Part shown: positions 9,199 through 18,386 of the stretch, in pieces
Layout: each line of letters starts with the position of its first letter
Numbering within the stretch: the stretch's first letter is position 1
NCBI RefSeq assembly: GCF_013393385.1
Contig: NZ_AP023239.1
Span: forward strand, 682,001 to 746,000
DNA: 64,000 nucleotides
From: Paenibacillus sp. URB8-2
GTDB taxonomy: Bacteria > Bacillota > Bacilli > Paenibacillales > Paenibacillaceae
Direction: 5' to 3'
Notes under the pieces: model-generated
What the model saw: only the letters and a program-made list of their open reading frames with translations
Told to the model about the DNA's origin: nothing
The model's database searches: none
Made by a program: the position numbers and the translations under genes

Positions 9199-10509
9199 AT
9201 GAAAGATCGGAGCAATCCCAATGAACAAAAAAGCAAGCTGAAGCTGGGCCGCCCGCTGACGCTGCTGCTCTCGGCGCAGCTCGTATCGAATGTGGGCGAT
9301 TGGCTCCACGTGCTCGCGCTGCTGACGATGGTCGGCTTGAAGTGGAACGCCACGCCCTGGGAGATCACGGCTATCTCGCTGTGCATGGCCGCTCCAATGC
9401 TGCTTGGCGGGCCGTTCGCCGGAGTGGCCGCCGACCGGCTGAACCGCAAGGCGCTGATGATCGGCTCGGATGTGGTCCGCGCGGTTATCGTTGCCTCGCT
9501 CGTATTCGCCGGGTCGCTGACCCAAGTCTATGTGCTGCTGCTGCTGAAGGGAACGATGGACGTCATCTTCTCGCCGGCCAAAAGCGGCAAGCTTAAAGAA
9601 CTGGTTCCCGCTTCGCAAATGGATGCCGCGGTTAGCTTAAGCTCCTCCATTGAGCAAATCACGAAAATAATCGGGCCCGCTCTCGGGGGTCTGCTTGTAG
9701 CGATGTTCGGCATCTCCGTCTGCTATCTAATCGACGCCGCGACGTTTCTCGTATCGGCTGCGATTCTGGTCGCCCTGCCGCGGGGGCGGAGATTGGAATC
9801 TGAGGATCGGGCGGAAGGACGCCCCGGAAACCGGCCGTCTTTCCGCAGTGAGATGGCGACGGGTCTGCGGATGATTGCCGGAATGCCCGCTGTGCTGAGC
9901 GGCATTCTTATGCTCGTATCCGTTCTGCTCGTGCTGAATATCGCCGATTCGCAGCTTGTGACGCTGTTTCGGATCATTCCCGGCGTCAGCGGCGATCTGC
10001 TGGGCTGGTGCGTAGGGGCAAGCGGGCTGGGCACGCTGATCGCCGCGCTGCTGGTCGGACGGATGGGCAGCTCGCGGCCTCCGCTTCTCTTCATGGGCCT
10101 TGGCGCCGTATTGATGGGAGCGGTATTCGCCGGGGCAGCCGTGGCGACCGCTTACGGCGAACCGGGAGCGGTCATTTATATTATTTTATTCTCCGCCTTT
10201 CTGCTCGCAGGGGCAGGAGCGGGGCTTGTCTTCATTCCGTTTCAGTCGATGCTGCAAAAGCGGACACCCGAAGCCTATACCGGCCGGGTTTTCGGAACAG
10301 TCAACAGTCTGGCCAGCGCGTCCGTCATTTTGGGACCGGTGGCCGGCGGGGCGCTCGTTACGGCGTCGGGTCCGGTAGCCGCCTTTATCGTCTCCGGATT
10401 GCTTACCCTGCTGCTGGGCGCGGCGATGCTGACGCTCCGGGGCTATATCGACCGCAGGGATCAAGCGGCCGGCGCCGGAACCGCCGGAGAGAATGCGGCT
10501 GCGTACTAA
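9199..10509 (+). CDS. MFS transporter, DHA3-type (12 TM)
   Basis: A 436-residue major facilitator with about 12 hydrophobic segments. It shows the DHA3 features SAQLVSNVGDWLHVLAL in TM1, motif A as GVAADRLNRKALMI, and FSPAKSGKLKELVPASQMDAAVSLSSS, which is very typical of macrolide-efflux-like members of this family. Substrate unknown. TAGGAGTGAA precedes the ATG. A MarR gene lies upstream in the opposite orientation with a palindrome between, so repression by that MarR is plausible. The C-terminal tail is Ala/Gly-rich and cytoplasmic. Confidence 0.87.
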   Translation: MKDRSNPNEQKSKLKLGRPLTLLLSAQLVSNVGDWLHVLALLTMVGLKWNATPWEITAISLCMAAPMLLGGPFAGVAADRLNRKALMIGSDVVRAVIVASLVFAGSLTQVYVLLLLKGTMDVIFSPAKSGKLKELVPASQMDAAVSLSSSIEQITKIIGPALGGLLVAMFGISVCYLIDAATFLVSAAILVALPRGRRLESEDRAEGRPGNRPSFRSEMATGLRMIAGMPAVLSGILMLVSVLLVLNIADSQLVTLFRIIPGVSGDLLGWCVGASGLGTLIAALLVGRMGSSRPPLLFMGLGAVLMGAVFAGAAVATAYGEPGAVIYIILFSAFLLAGAGAGLVFIPFQSMLQKRTPEAYTGRVFGTVNSLASASVILGPVAGGALVTASGPVAAFIVSGLLTLLLGAAMLTLRGYIDRRDQAAGAGTAGENAAAY

Positions 10510-10610
10510 TCAGGAGTTGCTGCAAAAGCTGTGATCAAGTGGTAATATGTGTATTAGTGTCCGACGCGGGAATGCGGCGTTGACCTTTATTATTTAGACA
10601 TTACTGGGAG

Positions 10611-11354
10611 ATGGAACAGTTGGAAGATAAAGAAACGGGACGGGAGCAGCCGGATATTGTACTGGACGTTACCATAGCCGAAGCGGGGTACGAGGAAGGA
10701 GATATTCGTATCGCGGATATTTCGTTTACCGTCCGTCGCGGTCAGCTGCTTGGACTGATCGGTCCGAACGGAGCCGGCAAAAGCACTACAATCAAGACCC
10801 TGCTCGGCTTGTTGAAGCATGCGAAGGCCAAGGTGGAGATTGGCGGTTTGGGAGGCGGTTCTTACGCCTATGTGCCGGAGCAGCCGGTATTTTACGAGGA
10901 TCTGACGCTGTGGGAGCATCTTGACCTGTCTGCTGCCGCTTACGGGCTGGATTACGGACAATTCAAGGAGGCGGCGCAGCGTCTGCTCCGTCAGTTCGGC
11001 ATGGAGCATGTGCGCGACGATCTGCCGGCGGGCTTCTCCAAAGGGATGAAGCAAAAAATGATGCTGATGCTCGGCTTTCTTGCGCAGCCTGACGTTTATA
11101 TCGTAGACGAGCCGTTCATCGGCCTCGACCCCCGCGCGACCAAGGACTTCCTGCGTCTGCTGGAGACGGAGCGGCGGCGCGGAGCCGGGGTGCTGATGTC
11201 GACGCATGTGCTGGATACGGCGGAAAAAATTTGCGACTCCTTTGTGCTCGTTTCCGCCGGAAAGGTGGCGGCCTCCGGGACGCTTGAGAATATCCGCGCG
11301 GCGGCGGGGCTGCCTGAAGCCTCGCTCTTTGACTGCTTCGATGAGCTGGCATGA
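10611..11354 (+). CDS. ecsA: ABC transporter ATP-binding protein (EcsA-like)
   Basis: ATPase subunit, 247 residues. Walker A is GPNGAGKST. The Q-loop region is YVPEQP, the signature is degenerate (GFSKGMKQKMML), Walker B is VYIVDEPFIGLDP, and the switch histidine is in STHVLD. The next gene is the membrane partner and overlaps or nearly overlaps, so the two make one complex. EcsAB of B. subtilis affects secretion and regulated proteolysis. The start is uncertain: GGGAG at 10606-10610 touches the ATG at 10611 but is nine bases from an in-frame TTG at 10620, which may be the real start. The identification as Ecs rests on similarity and gene order. Confidence 0.85.
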   Translation: MEQLEDKETGREQPDIVLDVTIAEAGYEEGDIRIADISFTVRRGQLLGLIGPNGAGKSTTIKTLLGLLKHAKAKVEIGGLGGGSYAYVPEQPVFYEDLTLWEHLDLSAAAYGLDYGQFKEAAQRLLRQFGMEHVRDDLPAGFSKGMKQKMMLMLGFLAQPDVYIVDEPFIGLDPRATKDFLRLLETERRRGAGVLMSTHVLDTAEKICDSFVLVSAGKVAASGTLENIRAAAGLPEASLFDCFDELA

Positions 11355-11374
11355 TGGGGGAGGGAAGGCTTGCC

Positions 11375-12637
11375 ATGAACAATCCGATTGAAGACCGGCA
11401 CGGCTATGACACCCCTGCACCCCGGCGTTTGCTGCGGAGGCGGCTTGGCCACCACTGGAAAGAACAATTGGGCATCATCCGCACCGCCGCGGACTGGACG
11501 GTGTTTCTATACCTCATCATACCGGGGGCGCTGCTGGGCGGAAGATACTATTACGGATTCTGGAATGAGCCGATTCCGGCATGGAGCACACTCTTGCCCT
11601 ATGCCCTCCTGCCGGCGCTGCTCGCCTTACTGATGCAGGGCGGCATTCTGCTGCTGCTGCATGAAGGAGACCTGCTGTTCTTGCGGCAGCGCAAGGAATG
11701 GATGCGGACGGTTATGCTGGGCGGGATCTTCTACAGCCTGTCGGTCACGGCGCTGAAAATTACGGCAGGATTTCTGATCCTGCTGCCGTTCCTCGTTCGC
11801 GGATACGGGCTGAGCGGAACGGACGCGGGAGCGCTGCTGATCTTAAGCCTGTGCTGCGGGACATGCGTCAAGCTGCTCGTGCACAATGTAAGGGTACAGA
11901 AGCAGGGATGGCGCAGGTGGATGTGGATGCTGCTCGCCGCATGGCTGCCCTGCGGACTGTACATTCGCGCCGCCGCGGCATGGAGCGTTCATCCGGCGCT
12001 GCTGCTGCTTGCCGCAGTTGTGTATGCTGCGGTGGCGGCTGCCGCGCTGCGGGCAAGGCTTGCCCTAAGGGGCACGTTCCTTGGCGACGTGCGCGAGGAC
12101 TTCAAGCAGCGGATGAAAATAGCCGCATTGCTGCTGAGAGGCGTCATCGATAAACCTCGGCCGACCCGGCATAAGCCGTGGATCTTCCATAAATCCCGGC
12201 CGCTGCTGCGCCCCGGTACTCCTGAAAGCCGGCTTGCCGGTGCATCGATCAAGGCATTTGTACGCAATCCTGGACATTTCAAGCTGTATCTTCAGTTTAC
12301 CGGGGTGGGCGCTATAGCCATTCTGATCGTGCCGGGAATGCTGAAATGGGCCGTATGCATTGTGCTGGTCTTATTGATGGCTTCCTGGCTGGTCTCGTAC
12401 TGGAAGGTGTTTTCCAGTGAAGAGTTCATTGCGCTGCTCCCGTTCAGCAAAGACCAGAAAGCGGACGCGGGGAGCCGGGCGGTTCCGATTCTCCTTCTTC
12501 CTTTTTCTATACTGTGCGCGGCCACCGTCTCAATGCCGCTGTACGGCTGGTGGGGGCTGGCGGTGTTCATCCCCGCCGGCGCGGTGATCGGTATTATGGC
12601 GGCAAGGGTATTTACCGCTTTTCGCCTGGCCAGATAA
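11375..12637 (+). CDS. ecsB: ABC transporter permease (EcsB-like)
   Basis: About 420 residues of polytopic membrane protein with some ten hydrophobic segments and an Arg-rich N-terminus that is probably cytoplasmic. It directly follows the ATPase gene. The frame opens at 11351, overlapping the ecsA stop (ATGA), but AGGGAAGG at 11361-11368 points to the ATG at 11375 (MNNPIEDRH). The middle contains a long basic loop (LRGVIDKPRPTRHKPWIFHKSRP) on the likely cytoplasmic side. The pair resembles EcsAB; the third gene of the B. subtilis locus, ecsC, is not seen here, and a terminator follows. Confidence 0.8.
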   Translation: MNNPIEDRHGYDTPAPRRLLRRRLGHHWKEQLGIIRTAADWTVFLYLIIPGALLGGRYYYGFWNEPIPAWSTLLPYALLPALLALLMQGGILLLLHEGDLLFLRQRKEWMRTVMLGGIFYSLSVTALKITAGFLILLPFLVRGYGLSGTDAGALLILSLCCGTCVKLLVHNVRVQKQGWRRWMWMLLAAWLPCGLYIRAAAAWSVHPALLLLAAVVYAAVAAAALRARLALRGTFLGDVREDFKQRMKIAALLLRGVIDKPRPTRHKPWIFHKSRPLLRPGTPESRLAGASIKAFVRNPGHFKLYLQFTGVGAIAILIVPGMLKWAVCIVLVLLMASWLVSYWKVFSSEEFIALLPFSKDQKADAGSRAVPILLLPFSILCAATVSMPLYGWWGLAVFIPAGAVIGIMAARVFTAFRLAR

Positions 12638-12655
12638 ATCGAAATGGATAAACGC

Positions 12656-12702
12656 ACCAGCGTGAACGACGAGGGCATCGTACGTTCACGCTGGTTTAAT
12701 TT
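12656..12702 (+). terminator. Terminator after the EcsAB-like pair
   Basis: Perfect 13-bp arms ACCAGCGTGAACG / CGTTCACGCTGGT around a 14-base loop, followed by TTAATTT. The U tract is short, but the position at the end of the ABC pair fits. Confidence 0.75.
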
Positions 12703-12775
12703 AACAAAATATTTTGTTTCATACCGGAATTTACCGGGTAAGTGGGAATTACTCTGAATATTTAGAGATCCACGC

Positions 12776-14041
12776 TCAGGCTTCCTGCCGGGCGGCATGC
12801 ATCCCGGCCGTATATCCCGTAGAGAAAGCCGCAGTGATATTATACCCACCCGTATATCCGTGTATATCCAGGATTTCACCGCAGAAATACAGACCCGGCA
12901 TCAGCTTTGACTGCATGGTTCCAGGATCGACTTCCTTCAAATGGATGCCGCCCCCCGTAACAAACGCTTCCTCCAAAGGACGGGTACCGTGAGCAAGAAC
13001 CGGCATGCGCTTCATTAGGGCGGCGAGCGCCGCAAGGTTGCTTTTGGAGAGATGAGGCCCAGTAAGGTCGCCGTCAATTCCGGATTTAGACAGCAGAAGC
13101 GGAATAAGCCGTTCCGGCAGCAGCCCCTTTAGCGCGTTACGAACCGCTTTTTTGGACTCTGCTTCCAGCCTGTCCCGCAGCTGCGCTTCCGTCTCATTCG
13201 GCCGCATATCGGGGAACAGATCAATGGAAAGTTCGACGGATTGTTTTCCTGTCTTGCGCTGAACCTGCCGCAGAAACTGGCTGCAGCGCAGCGCAATCGG
13301 ACCGGACAACCCGAAATGGGTAAAAATCATATCGCCCCTGTGGGAGATCAGCTTTTTGCCTTTTTCATTCCATACGGAGAGCGCCACATCGCGAAGAGAA
13401 AGCCCTTGCAGCTCGCCGGATTTAATCCAGTCCTCGCGAGATACAATCGGCACTTCCGTCGGGTACAGCTCCGTAACCGTATGGCCCGCCGCTTCGGCCC
13501 AGGCATAACCGTCGCCGGTGGAACCGGTATGGGGAACCGACTTCCCCCCGGTCGCTATAATGACCGCCCGGCCAGTCAGCCTTTTTCCCGAAGCGAGAAG
13601 GACGCCGTGAACACAGTCCTTCCCATAAACCACTTCGCGGACGGGACTGTCCGTGATGACCTGAACGCCGAGACTTTTTACTTTGCCGACCAATGCGGAG
13701 ACGACACTGGAAGCTTTATCGGAAACGGGGAACATTCGGCCGTTATCTTCTTCCTTTAACCGAATACCCAAATTTTCAAAAAAGTCGACTATGGAACGGT
13801 TGTCGAAATGGCCGAGCGCGCTGTACAAAAAACGTCCATTTCCCGGAATATGGGCGATCAGTTCTGCCGTTTCTTTCATATTAGTCACATTGCAGCGACC
13901 TCCGCCGGAGATGCCCAGCTTGCGTCCAAGCTTGGTTCCCTTGTCGATCAGCAGCACGGAGGCCCCGTGTTCCGCTGCGGCTACGCTGGCCATCAGACCG
14001 GAAGGTCCGCCGCCGATGACGATAACATCGAATTCACTCAT
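12776..14041 (-). CDS. ytfP: FAD-dependent oxidoreductase, HI0933/YhiN family (YtfP-like)
   Basis: Flavoprotein of about 421 residues. The N-terminal dinucleotide fold is VIVIGGGPSGLMASVAAAEHG. It is followed by the family hallmark GRKLGISGGGRCNVTN, a second nucleotide-related motif VIIATGGKSVPHTGSTGDG, and a C-terminal FAD contact GLYFCGEILDIHGYTGGYN. Precise reaction unknown; relatives are annotated as putative NAD(P)/FAD oxidoreductases. The start is set at MSEFDVIVI because AAAGGAG lies eight bases upstream on the reverse strand; the frame extends to 14095 but those residues are atypical. Divergent from the histidine kinase gene. Confidence 0.88.
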   Translation of the reverse strand: MSEFDVIVIGGGPSGLMASVAAAEHGASVLLIDKGTKLGRKLGISGGGRCNVTNMKETAELIAHIPGNGRFLYSALGHFDNRSIVDFFENLGIRLKEEDNGRMFPVSDKASSVVSALVGKVKSLGVQVITDSPVREVVYGKDCVHGVLLASGKRLTGRAVIIATGGKSVPHTGSTGDGYAWAEAAGHTVTELYPTEVPIVSREDWIKSGELQGLSLRDVALSVWNEKGKKLISHRGDMIFTHFGLSGPIALRCSQFLRQVQRKTGKQSVELSIDLFPDMRPNETEAQLRDRLEAESKKAVRNALKGLLPERLIPLLLSKSGIDGDLTGPHLSKSNLAALAALMKRMPVLAHGTRPLEEAFVTGGGIHLKEVDPGTMQSKLMPGLYFCGEILDIHGYTGGYNITAAFSTGYTAGMHAARQEA

Positions 14042-14152
14042 GAAATTGGCTCCTTTTGCAAATTGCAAAGCTGCGTTTGATTCAGGTCTCATCATACCAT
14101 TACCTCCCCGGAGGGGACCAGTCCCGCCCCTAGAGGGTATTCTCTCATTGTC

Positions 14153-14177
14153 AGATTAAACGGATATGCTTTAATCT
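14153..14177. promoter_or_regulatory. Inverted repeat between divergent ytfP-like and kinase genes
   Basis: Perfect 8-bp arms AGATTAAA / TTTAATCT separated by nine bases, in the 168-base divergent intergenic region. It could be a regulator site for either gene or a weak hairpin in a leader. No cognate regulator is identifiable. Confidence 0.35.
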
Positions 14178-14209
14178 AAGCTTGTACATAAAATTAACCG
14201 GTTCGGACG

Positions 14210-15934
14210 GTGATCACAATTACAACTGCGATAAAAGATATAATCCTGCAAATAGCCGCTGCCTCATCTTTTTTGCTGTTGTTTCAATGGAGGCTGAATC
14301 AAAGCCATCCAGCGCGCAGAAATCTCAAATTTCCCGATGACCAGACCTTCCTTGTGATTGTCTGTGCAATAAGTCTGATTCTTTGCTCTTTGCTGTCCAG
14401 CAGTCTGTTCGGGATTGTCAATTTAAACTGGGGAGTGCTTCCGGCGTTTATCGGTATGTTATATGGAGGCTTCCGCTCCAGGGTTGTTCTTGGGGGATTG
14501 CTGCTGGGCTGCACCAGTGTATTCTCCTATCCGGCCACGCCGATCCATATTCTGCTTGATTCGAATATTTTAATATTCCCGCTGGTATTCAGTCTGGCCA
14601 AAAGATTCAAGCGGGGAACGGATTTGGAGAAAATTTCGATTATGTGGGGATTGCTGGCATCGTGCACCTTGTTTAGAGTGCTTGCCCCTCTGCTCGACGG
14701 CAAAAGTTACTCCGGGCTGCAGACGGATGAAATCGTGCTTATCCTAAGCATGCTGTTTTTCAGATTCCTGCTGGGTGGTTTAATGATCTACTTGATTGAA
14801 TCTGCCTTGGACAAGCTGGAAATTGATGAGCGCATGGCTCATATGTCCGAGAAATTCAGGCAGGAAACCGATAATTTCCAACAGATTACCAATATGGTGC
14901 CCTTAAGCATTATTTCCATTGACGATAACTACAAGATTACCAGCATTAACGATACGATGATGAAGAAATTGGAGAATCGGCTGCCTAATATAAAAAGGAG
15001 CGATGTTCTGTTTCTTCCCGTGTTCGACCTGATACATAAGCTGAAGCTCAACGAGGAAAAGGAATTGGACCGCCTTCTGGAGATTATTTTTCTTAAACAC
15101 AGGTTCATGGAAAGGGTAACTTTCTCAGGAAGAGTTCTGCATATTTTTGCCGCTCCCCTGGTTCCGCAAGCACCCGGGCAGATCGGAGGGATGGTTCTGG
15201 TCATTCAAGATGTGACGGAGGAAGAGCTGATCCGAAACGAACTGGACCATGTCGAGCGGTTGACGCTGGTAGGTCAGATGGCGGCTGGGATTACCCATGA
15301 GATTCGCAATCCGATGGCGGTGGTCCGCGGTTTTCTGCAATTGATGAGAGAGAAAAGCCCTTCAGATATGGATTCTTATTACCAGATTGTTATGGATGAG
15401 CTGGACCGGGCCAACAGTATTATTACCGACTTTCTGTCGCTTGCGCAGAGCGGCATATCCAGCAAGGAGGACGGCAATCTTCATGATGTGATCGAAGAAT
15501 TGGCGCCGCTGCTGTGGGCCGATGCGAATCTTCGCGGGCAAAGCGTTGAACTCAAGCTGTGCGATTCCCTGCCGGTTCTGCGGCTCAATATTAAGGAAAT
15601 CAAGCAGGTTGTTCTGAACCTGGGACGCAATGCCATGGAAGCGATGGAGCCGAAGGGAGTGCTGACGCTGGAAACCCGCTGTGAGTCGGGAATGGTGGAG
15701 CTGCTGGTAAAGGATACGGGTTGCGGAATGTCGGAGCTGGAGCTCGAGAAGCTGTTCGTTCCTTTCTTCACCACCAAGGATCAAGGGACCGGGCTGGGCC
15801 TCCCGCTATGCCTCAGTATCGTCGAGCGGCACGGCGGTACGATTTCCGTCGATTCCCGCACGGGAGCCGGAACGGTCTTCACCGTGTCCTTTCCTTACGA
15901 GGCTCAGGAGAAAGCGACGTACGCCGAAGTTTAA
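14210..15934 (+). CDS. Membrane sensor histidine kinase, sporulation-kinase-like
   Basis: 574 residues. The N-terminal ~200 form five or six transmembrane segments of the 5TM/LytS-like kind (YGGFRSRVVLGGLLLG). A PAS domain follows (MVPLSIISIDDNYKITSIN, about residues 225-340), then a HisKA domain with phospho-acceptor His363 in AAGITHEIRNPMAVVRGFL. The ATPase domain has the N box (LNLGRNAMEAM), G1 (VKDTGCGM), F box (LFVPFFTTK) and G2 (GTGLGLPL). No response regulator gene is adjacent. This and the layout fit orphan kinases that feed the Spo0A phosphorelay (KinB/KinC-like), which is inference. The start is a GTG without an obvious ribosome binding site, so the exact N-terminus is uncertain. 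Confidence 0.87.
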   Translation: MITITTAIKDIILQIAAASSFLLLFQWRLNQSHPARRNLKFPDDQTFLVIVCAISLILCSLLSSSLFGIVNLNWGVLPAFIGMLYGGFRSRVVLGGLLLGCTSVFSYPATPIHILLDSNILIFPLVFSLAKRFKRGTDLEKISIMWGLLASCTLFRVLAPLLDGKSYSGLQTDEIVLILSMLFFRFLLGGLMIYLIESALDKLEIDERMAHMSEKFRQETDNFQQITNMVPLSIISIDDNYKITSINDTMMKKLENRLPNIKRSDVLFLPVFDLIHKLKLNEEKELDRLLEIIFLKHRFMERVTFSGRVLHIFAAPLVPQAPGQIGGMVLVIQDVTEEELIRNELDHVERLTLVGQMAAGITHEIRNPMAVVRGFLQLMREKSPSDMDSYYQIVMDELDRANSIITDFLSLAQSGISSKEDGNLHDVIEELAPLLWADANLRGQSVELKLCDSLPVLRLNIKEIKQVVLNLGRNAMEAMEPKGVLTLETRCESGMVELLVKDTGCGMSELELEKLFVPFFTTKDQGTGLGLPLCLSIVERHGGTISVDSRTGAGTVFTVSFPYEAQEKATYAEV

Positions 15935-16005
15935 ACGGGAAACCGTTTGAAACCGGATGCCCTACCTGCCAACCGCTTCAAAGCCGGAGCAGCTAGGTCT
16001 GCCGC

Positions 16006-16033
16006 TTGCTTTCGGAGAGTAGGAATGTATAAT
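16006..16033 (+). promoter_or_regulatory. Sigma-A-type promoter for brxB
   Basis: TTGCTT and TATAAT separated by 16 bases, about 70 bases before the brxB start. A TTGACA at 16056-16061 has no good -10 at the right distance. Confidence 0.6.
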
Positions 16034-16102
16034 AAAGTTAGCAAGTGTCACTGTTAAAAAGTTAATTGACAAGCTATTAAGCGTAGAGGAGAGTGCAGAA
16101 CC

Positions 16103-16537
16103 ATGTCCATGTCTTTTGACCAATATATGAGAGATTCAATCCAACCGATGCGCGACGATCTGACCAATATCGGCTTTACGGAGCTGAGAACGCCGGAGGA
16201 AGTGGAAGCCGCACTGCCAAGCACCAAGGGAACCTCGCTTGTCGTTGTCAACTCTGTCTGCGGATGTGCCGCCGGACAATGCCGCCCCGGCGTTGCCCAG
16301 GCGCTGCAAAATGAGATCAAGCCGGATCACCTGTTCACCGTCTTTGCCGGCCAGGAGAAGGAAGCAACCGCCAAAGCGCGCGAGTATTTCGCTCCTTACC
16401 CGCCTTCTTCCCCTTCAATCGCCTTGATGAAGGATGGAGAACTGGTCCATTTTATTGAGCGTCATGGGGTGGAGAACCGCTCAGCTGCCGAAATCGCGGA
16501 AGAGCTGAAGGAAATCTTTGACCGCTACTGCCAATAA
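16103..16537 (+). CDS. brxB: Bacilliredoxin BrxB (YqiW/YphP family)
   Basis: Removes bacillithiol from S-bacillithiolated proteins during thiol stress in the cytoplasm. 144 residues, the family length, with a thioredoxin-like fold and the diagnostic CGC active site at Cys53-Gly-Cys55 in NSVCGCAAGQCRPGV. The C-terminal PSIALMKDGELVHFIERH segment is typical of the family. GGAGAG precedes the ATG. Presence of a bacilliredoxin indicates that this organism makes bacillithiol. Single-gene unit between its own promoter and terminator. Confidence 0.93.
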   Translation: MSMSFDQYMRDSIQPMRDDLTNIGFTELRTPEEVEAALPSTKGTSLVVVNSVCGCAAGQCRPGVAQALQNEIKPDHLFTVFAGQEKEATAKAREYFAPYPPSSPSIALMKDGELVHFIERHGVENRSAAEIAEELKEIFDRYCQ

Positions 16538-16563
16538 AGCTAAGAACCTTACACGCTATTTCA

Positions 16564-16603
16564 TCCCGCGGCGCCGATTTTTTGGCGCCGCGGGATTATT
16601 TTT
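16564..16603 (+). terminator. Terminator after brxB
   Basis: Perfect 12-bp stem TCCCGCGGCGCC / GGCGCCGCGGGA with a T-rich loop, then TTATTTTT. One of the strongest terminators in the window. Confidence 0.92.
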
Positions 16604-16666
16604 GGACATATACGGACAAGACTTTCTTGAAAAAGATTTCAGCGTGATGAAACGGAGTGAGATGCT

Positions 16667-17473
16667 GTGAGCATGCAGGAAGAGATCATTGCCGCCCTCG
16701 GCGTAAAACCGGCGATCGATGCGGAGGCGGAAGTAAGGAAGAGAGTCGATTATCTGAAAGCGTATATTGTGGAATCGGGAACCAAGGGACTGTTGATTGC
16801 GATAAGCGGAGGCGTGGACAGCGCGGTGGCCGCTGGTTTATGCAAACGCGCGACGGACGAGCTGACCGCCGAACAGGGCAGGGAGTATATGACGCTAGGG
16901 GTCTTCCAGCCTTATGGGGAGCAGGAGGATATCGGACACAGCTACGCGGTTGCCCAAACGTTCGGGCTTAAGACGGTGGAGACGAATATAGAGGATGCTG
17001 TTGACGAGATCGCGCTTGAAACGGAGTATGCGCTGAAGGCAATGGGACAGCACCGCCATATGACGCATCAGGGCAAAGGGAATATCAAAGCGAGAACGCG
17101 GATGGTGATCCAGTATGCGCTCTCCTTTGAGAACAACCTGCTCGTGGTCGGCACCGACCACGCATCCGAAGCGATCACCGGCTTTTACACCAAATGGGGC
17201 GACGGAGCCGTAGATATTGCGCCGCTTTCTTCCCTGAACAAACGCCAAGTCCGCCAGCTGGCCTCTTATCTCGGCGTTCCTGCCGAAATCATCGAGAAGG
17301 CGCCGACCGCCGGATTGTGGGCCGGACAGACGGATGAAGCCGAGCTCGGTATTACATACGAGGACAACAGCGATTACCTGGAAGGAAAGACGGTGAGGCC
17401 CGAAGCTGCGGAACTGCTGGAGAAATTCTACCGGAGAACTGCGCATAAGCGGGGCGTCATACGCGGCATTTAA
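16667..17473 (+). CDS. nadE: NH3-dependent NAD+ synthetase NadE
   Basis: Amidates nicotinic acid adenine dinucleotide to NAD+ using ATP and ammonia. 268 residues, without a glutaminase domain, as expected for the ammonia-dependent form. The PP-loop is SGGVDS at residues 47-52. Further conserved segments are GNIKARTRMVIQYA, VVGTDHASEAITGFYTKWGDG and PTAGLWAGQTDEAELGITY. The start is a GTG giving MSMQEEI, matching the B. subtilis N-terminus from memory; GGAGTGAG lies about eight bases upstream. An in-frame ATG two codons later would give nearly the same protein. Confidence 0.94.
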   Translation: MSMQEEIIAALGVKPAIDAEAEVRKRVDYLKAYIVESGTKGLLIAISGGVDSAVAAGLCKRATDELTAEQGREYMTLGVFQPYGEQEDIGHSYAVAQTFGLKTVETNIEDAVDEIALETEYALKAMGQHRHMTHQGKGNIKARTRMVIQYALSFENNLLVVGTDHASEAITGFYTKWGDGAVDIAPLSSLNKRQVRQLASYLGVPAEIIEKAPTAGLWAGQTDEAELGITYEDNSDYLEGKTVRPEAAELLEKFYRRTAHKRGVIRGI

Positions 17474-17561
17474 GATCGGCACCGTGCCTTGTTAACCGCA
17501 CAGCCGCGGCAGTTTTGCGCCAGGAGGACTGGCCGCCGCGGGCGGTGTTCGTGCGGGGAAT

Positions 17562-18386
17562 TCAGGAGTGCAGCACCCGGTCAATAAAGGCTTCAGTCGC
17601 GAATAAGGCTTGCTCCAATTGCGGGGTAGGCCCGGCAAACGGATGAACCGTTCCAAAGGTATGATCTCCTTCCGGAATTTGAATCCAGTCGATATCCGGT
17701 CTAATGGCGGTCAGCTTCTCGGACCCCTGACGCAGACGGGCGCCGTCCTTGCTTCCCTGGATGAGCGCAACCGGAAATTTCGCCGTCCGCATCCGTTCTA
17801 TAATATTGTAACGCTGCTTCTGAAGCACCAAATCCTCCAGAATGACGGCATCCAGAGGCATTTGCTGTCCGGTCCGCCCGTTCAGGACATAGGCGCGGCC
17901 TTTTTCGCGCATGTCCTGCTTCTGTTCTTCCGTGAACAGGTCCAGATCGGTGACGCCGTTCCAGGAGATGACGCCGGCGACTTCGCCCGGATGGTCAAGA
18001 GCATACAGCAGGCAGTCGCCTCCGCCCCGGCTGTGTCCCAGGAGGAAGAGCGGAAGTCCGCCAAGCTTCGGATGCTGGCTGAGATAGGAGAGCAGCACTT
18101 CCAGATCTTTGAGCTCACGGTGGTATGTATTCCGGGCGAATTTCTCAAGCTCGGTGAAATTCTGGAGATCCTCGCCGATCCCGCCATGGGAGAAATTGAA
18201 GGTGACGACCTCATGCTTCCCGCTCAGCGATTCCGCGGCATAAGGTAACATTCCCCAATCCTTGAAGCCTTTATAGCCGTGAGCGATCACGATCAGACTG
18301 GCTGCCGCTCCCCGGGAGGGGAAGCGCGTACAACGCAGAACGGCGTCATCCCCTGCGGGTATTTTAAAATTGGTGCTTCGACTCAT
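17562..18386 (-). CDS. Alpha/beta hydrolase, dienelactone-hydrolase-like
   Basis: A 274-residue cytoplasmic alpha/beta hydrolase without signal peptide. The oxyanion region is VIAHGYKGFKDWG, the nucleophile elbow is GHSRGGGD, and the catalytic histidine is probably in EGDHTFGTVHPF near the end. The acid is likely the Asp of QGSKDGARL. Substrate unknown; such proteins include esterases and acyl-aminoacyl-peptidase-like enzymes. GAGGGGACG precedes the ATG. Convergent with nadE, divergent from acpS. Confidence 0.82.
   Translation of the reverse strand: MSRSTNFKIPAGDDAVLRCTRFPSRGAAASLIVIAHGYKGFKDWGMLPYAAESLSGKHEVVTFNFSHGGIGEDLQNFTELEKFARNTYHRELKDLEVLLSYLSQHPKLGGLPLFLLGHSRGGGDCLLYALDHPGEVAGVISWNGVTDLDLFTEEQKQDMREKGRAYVLNGRTGQQMPLDAVILEDLVLQKQRYNIIERMRTAKFPVALIQGSKDGARLRQGSEKLTAIRPDIDWIQIPEGDHTFGTVHPFAGPTPQLEQALFATEAFIDRVLHS

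Noticed and set aside
16056..16061. TTGACA as -35 box for brxB
   Set aside because: No acceptable -10 at 16-18 bases downstream; the TTGCTT/TATAAT pair further upstream is better.
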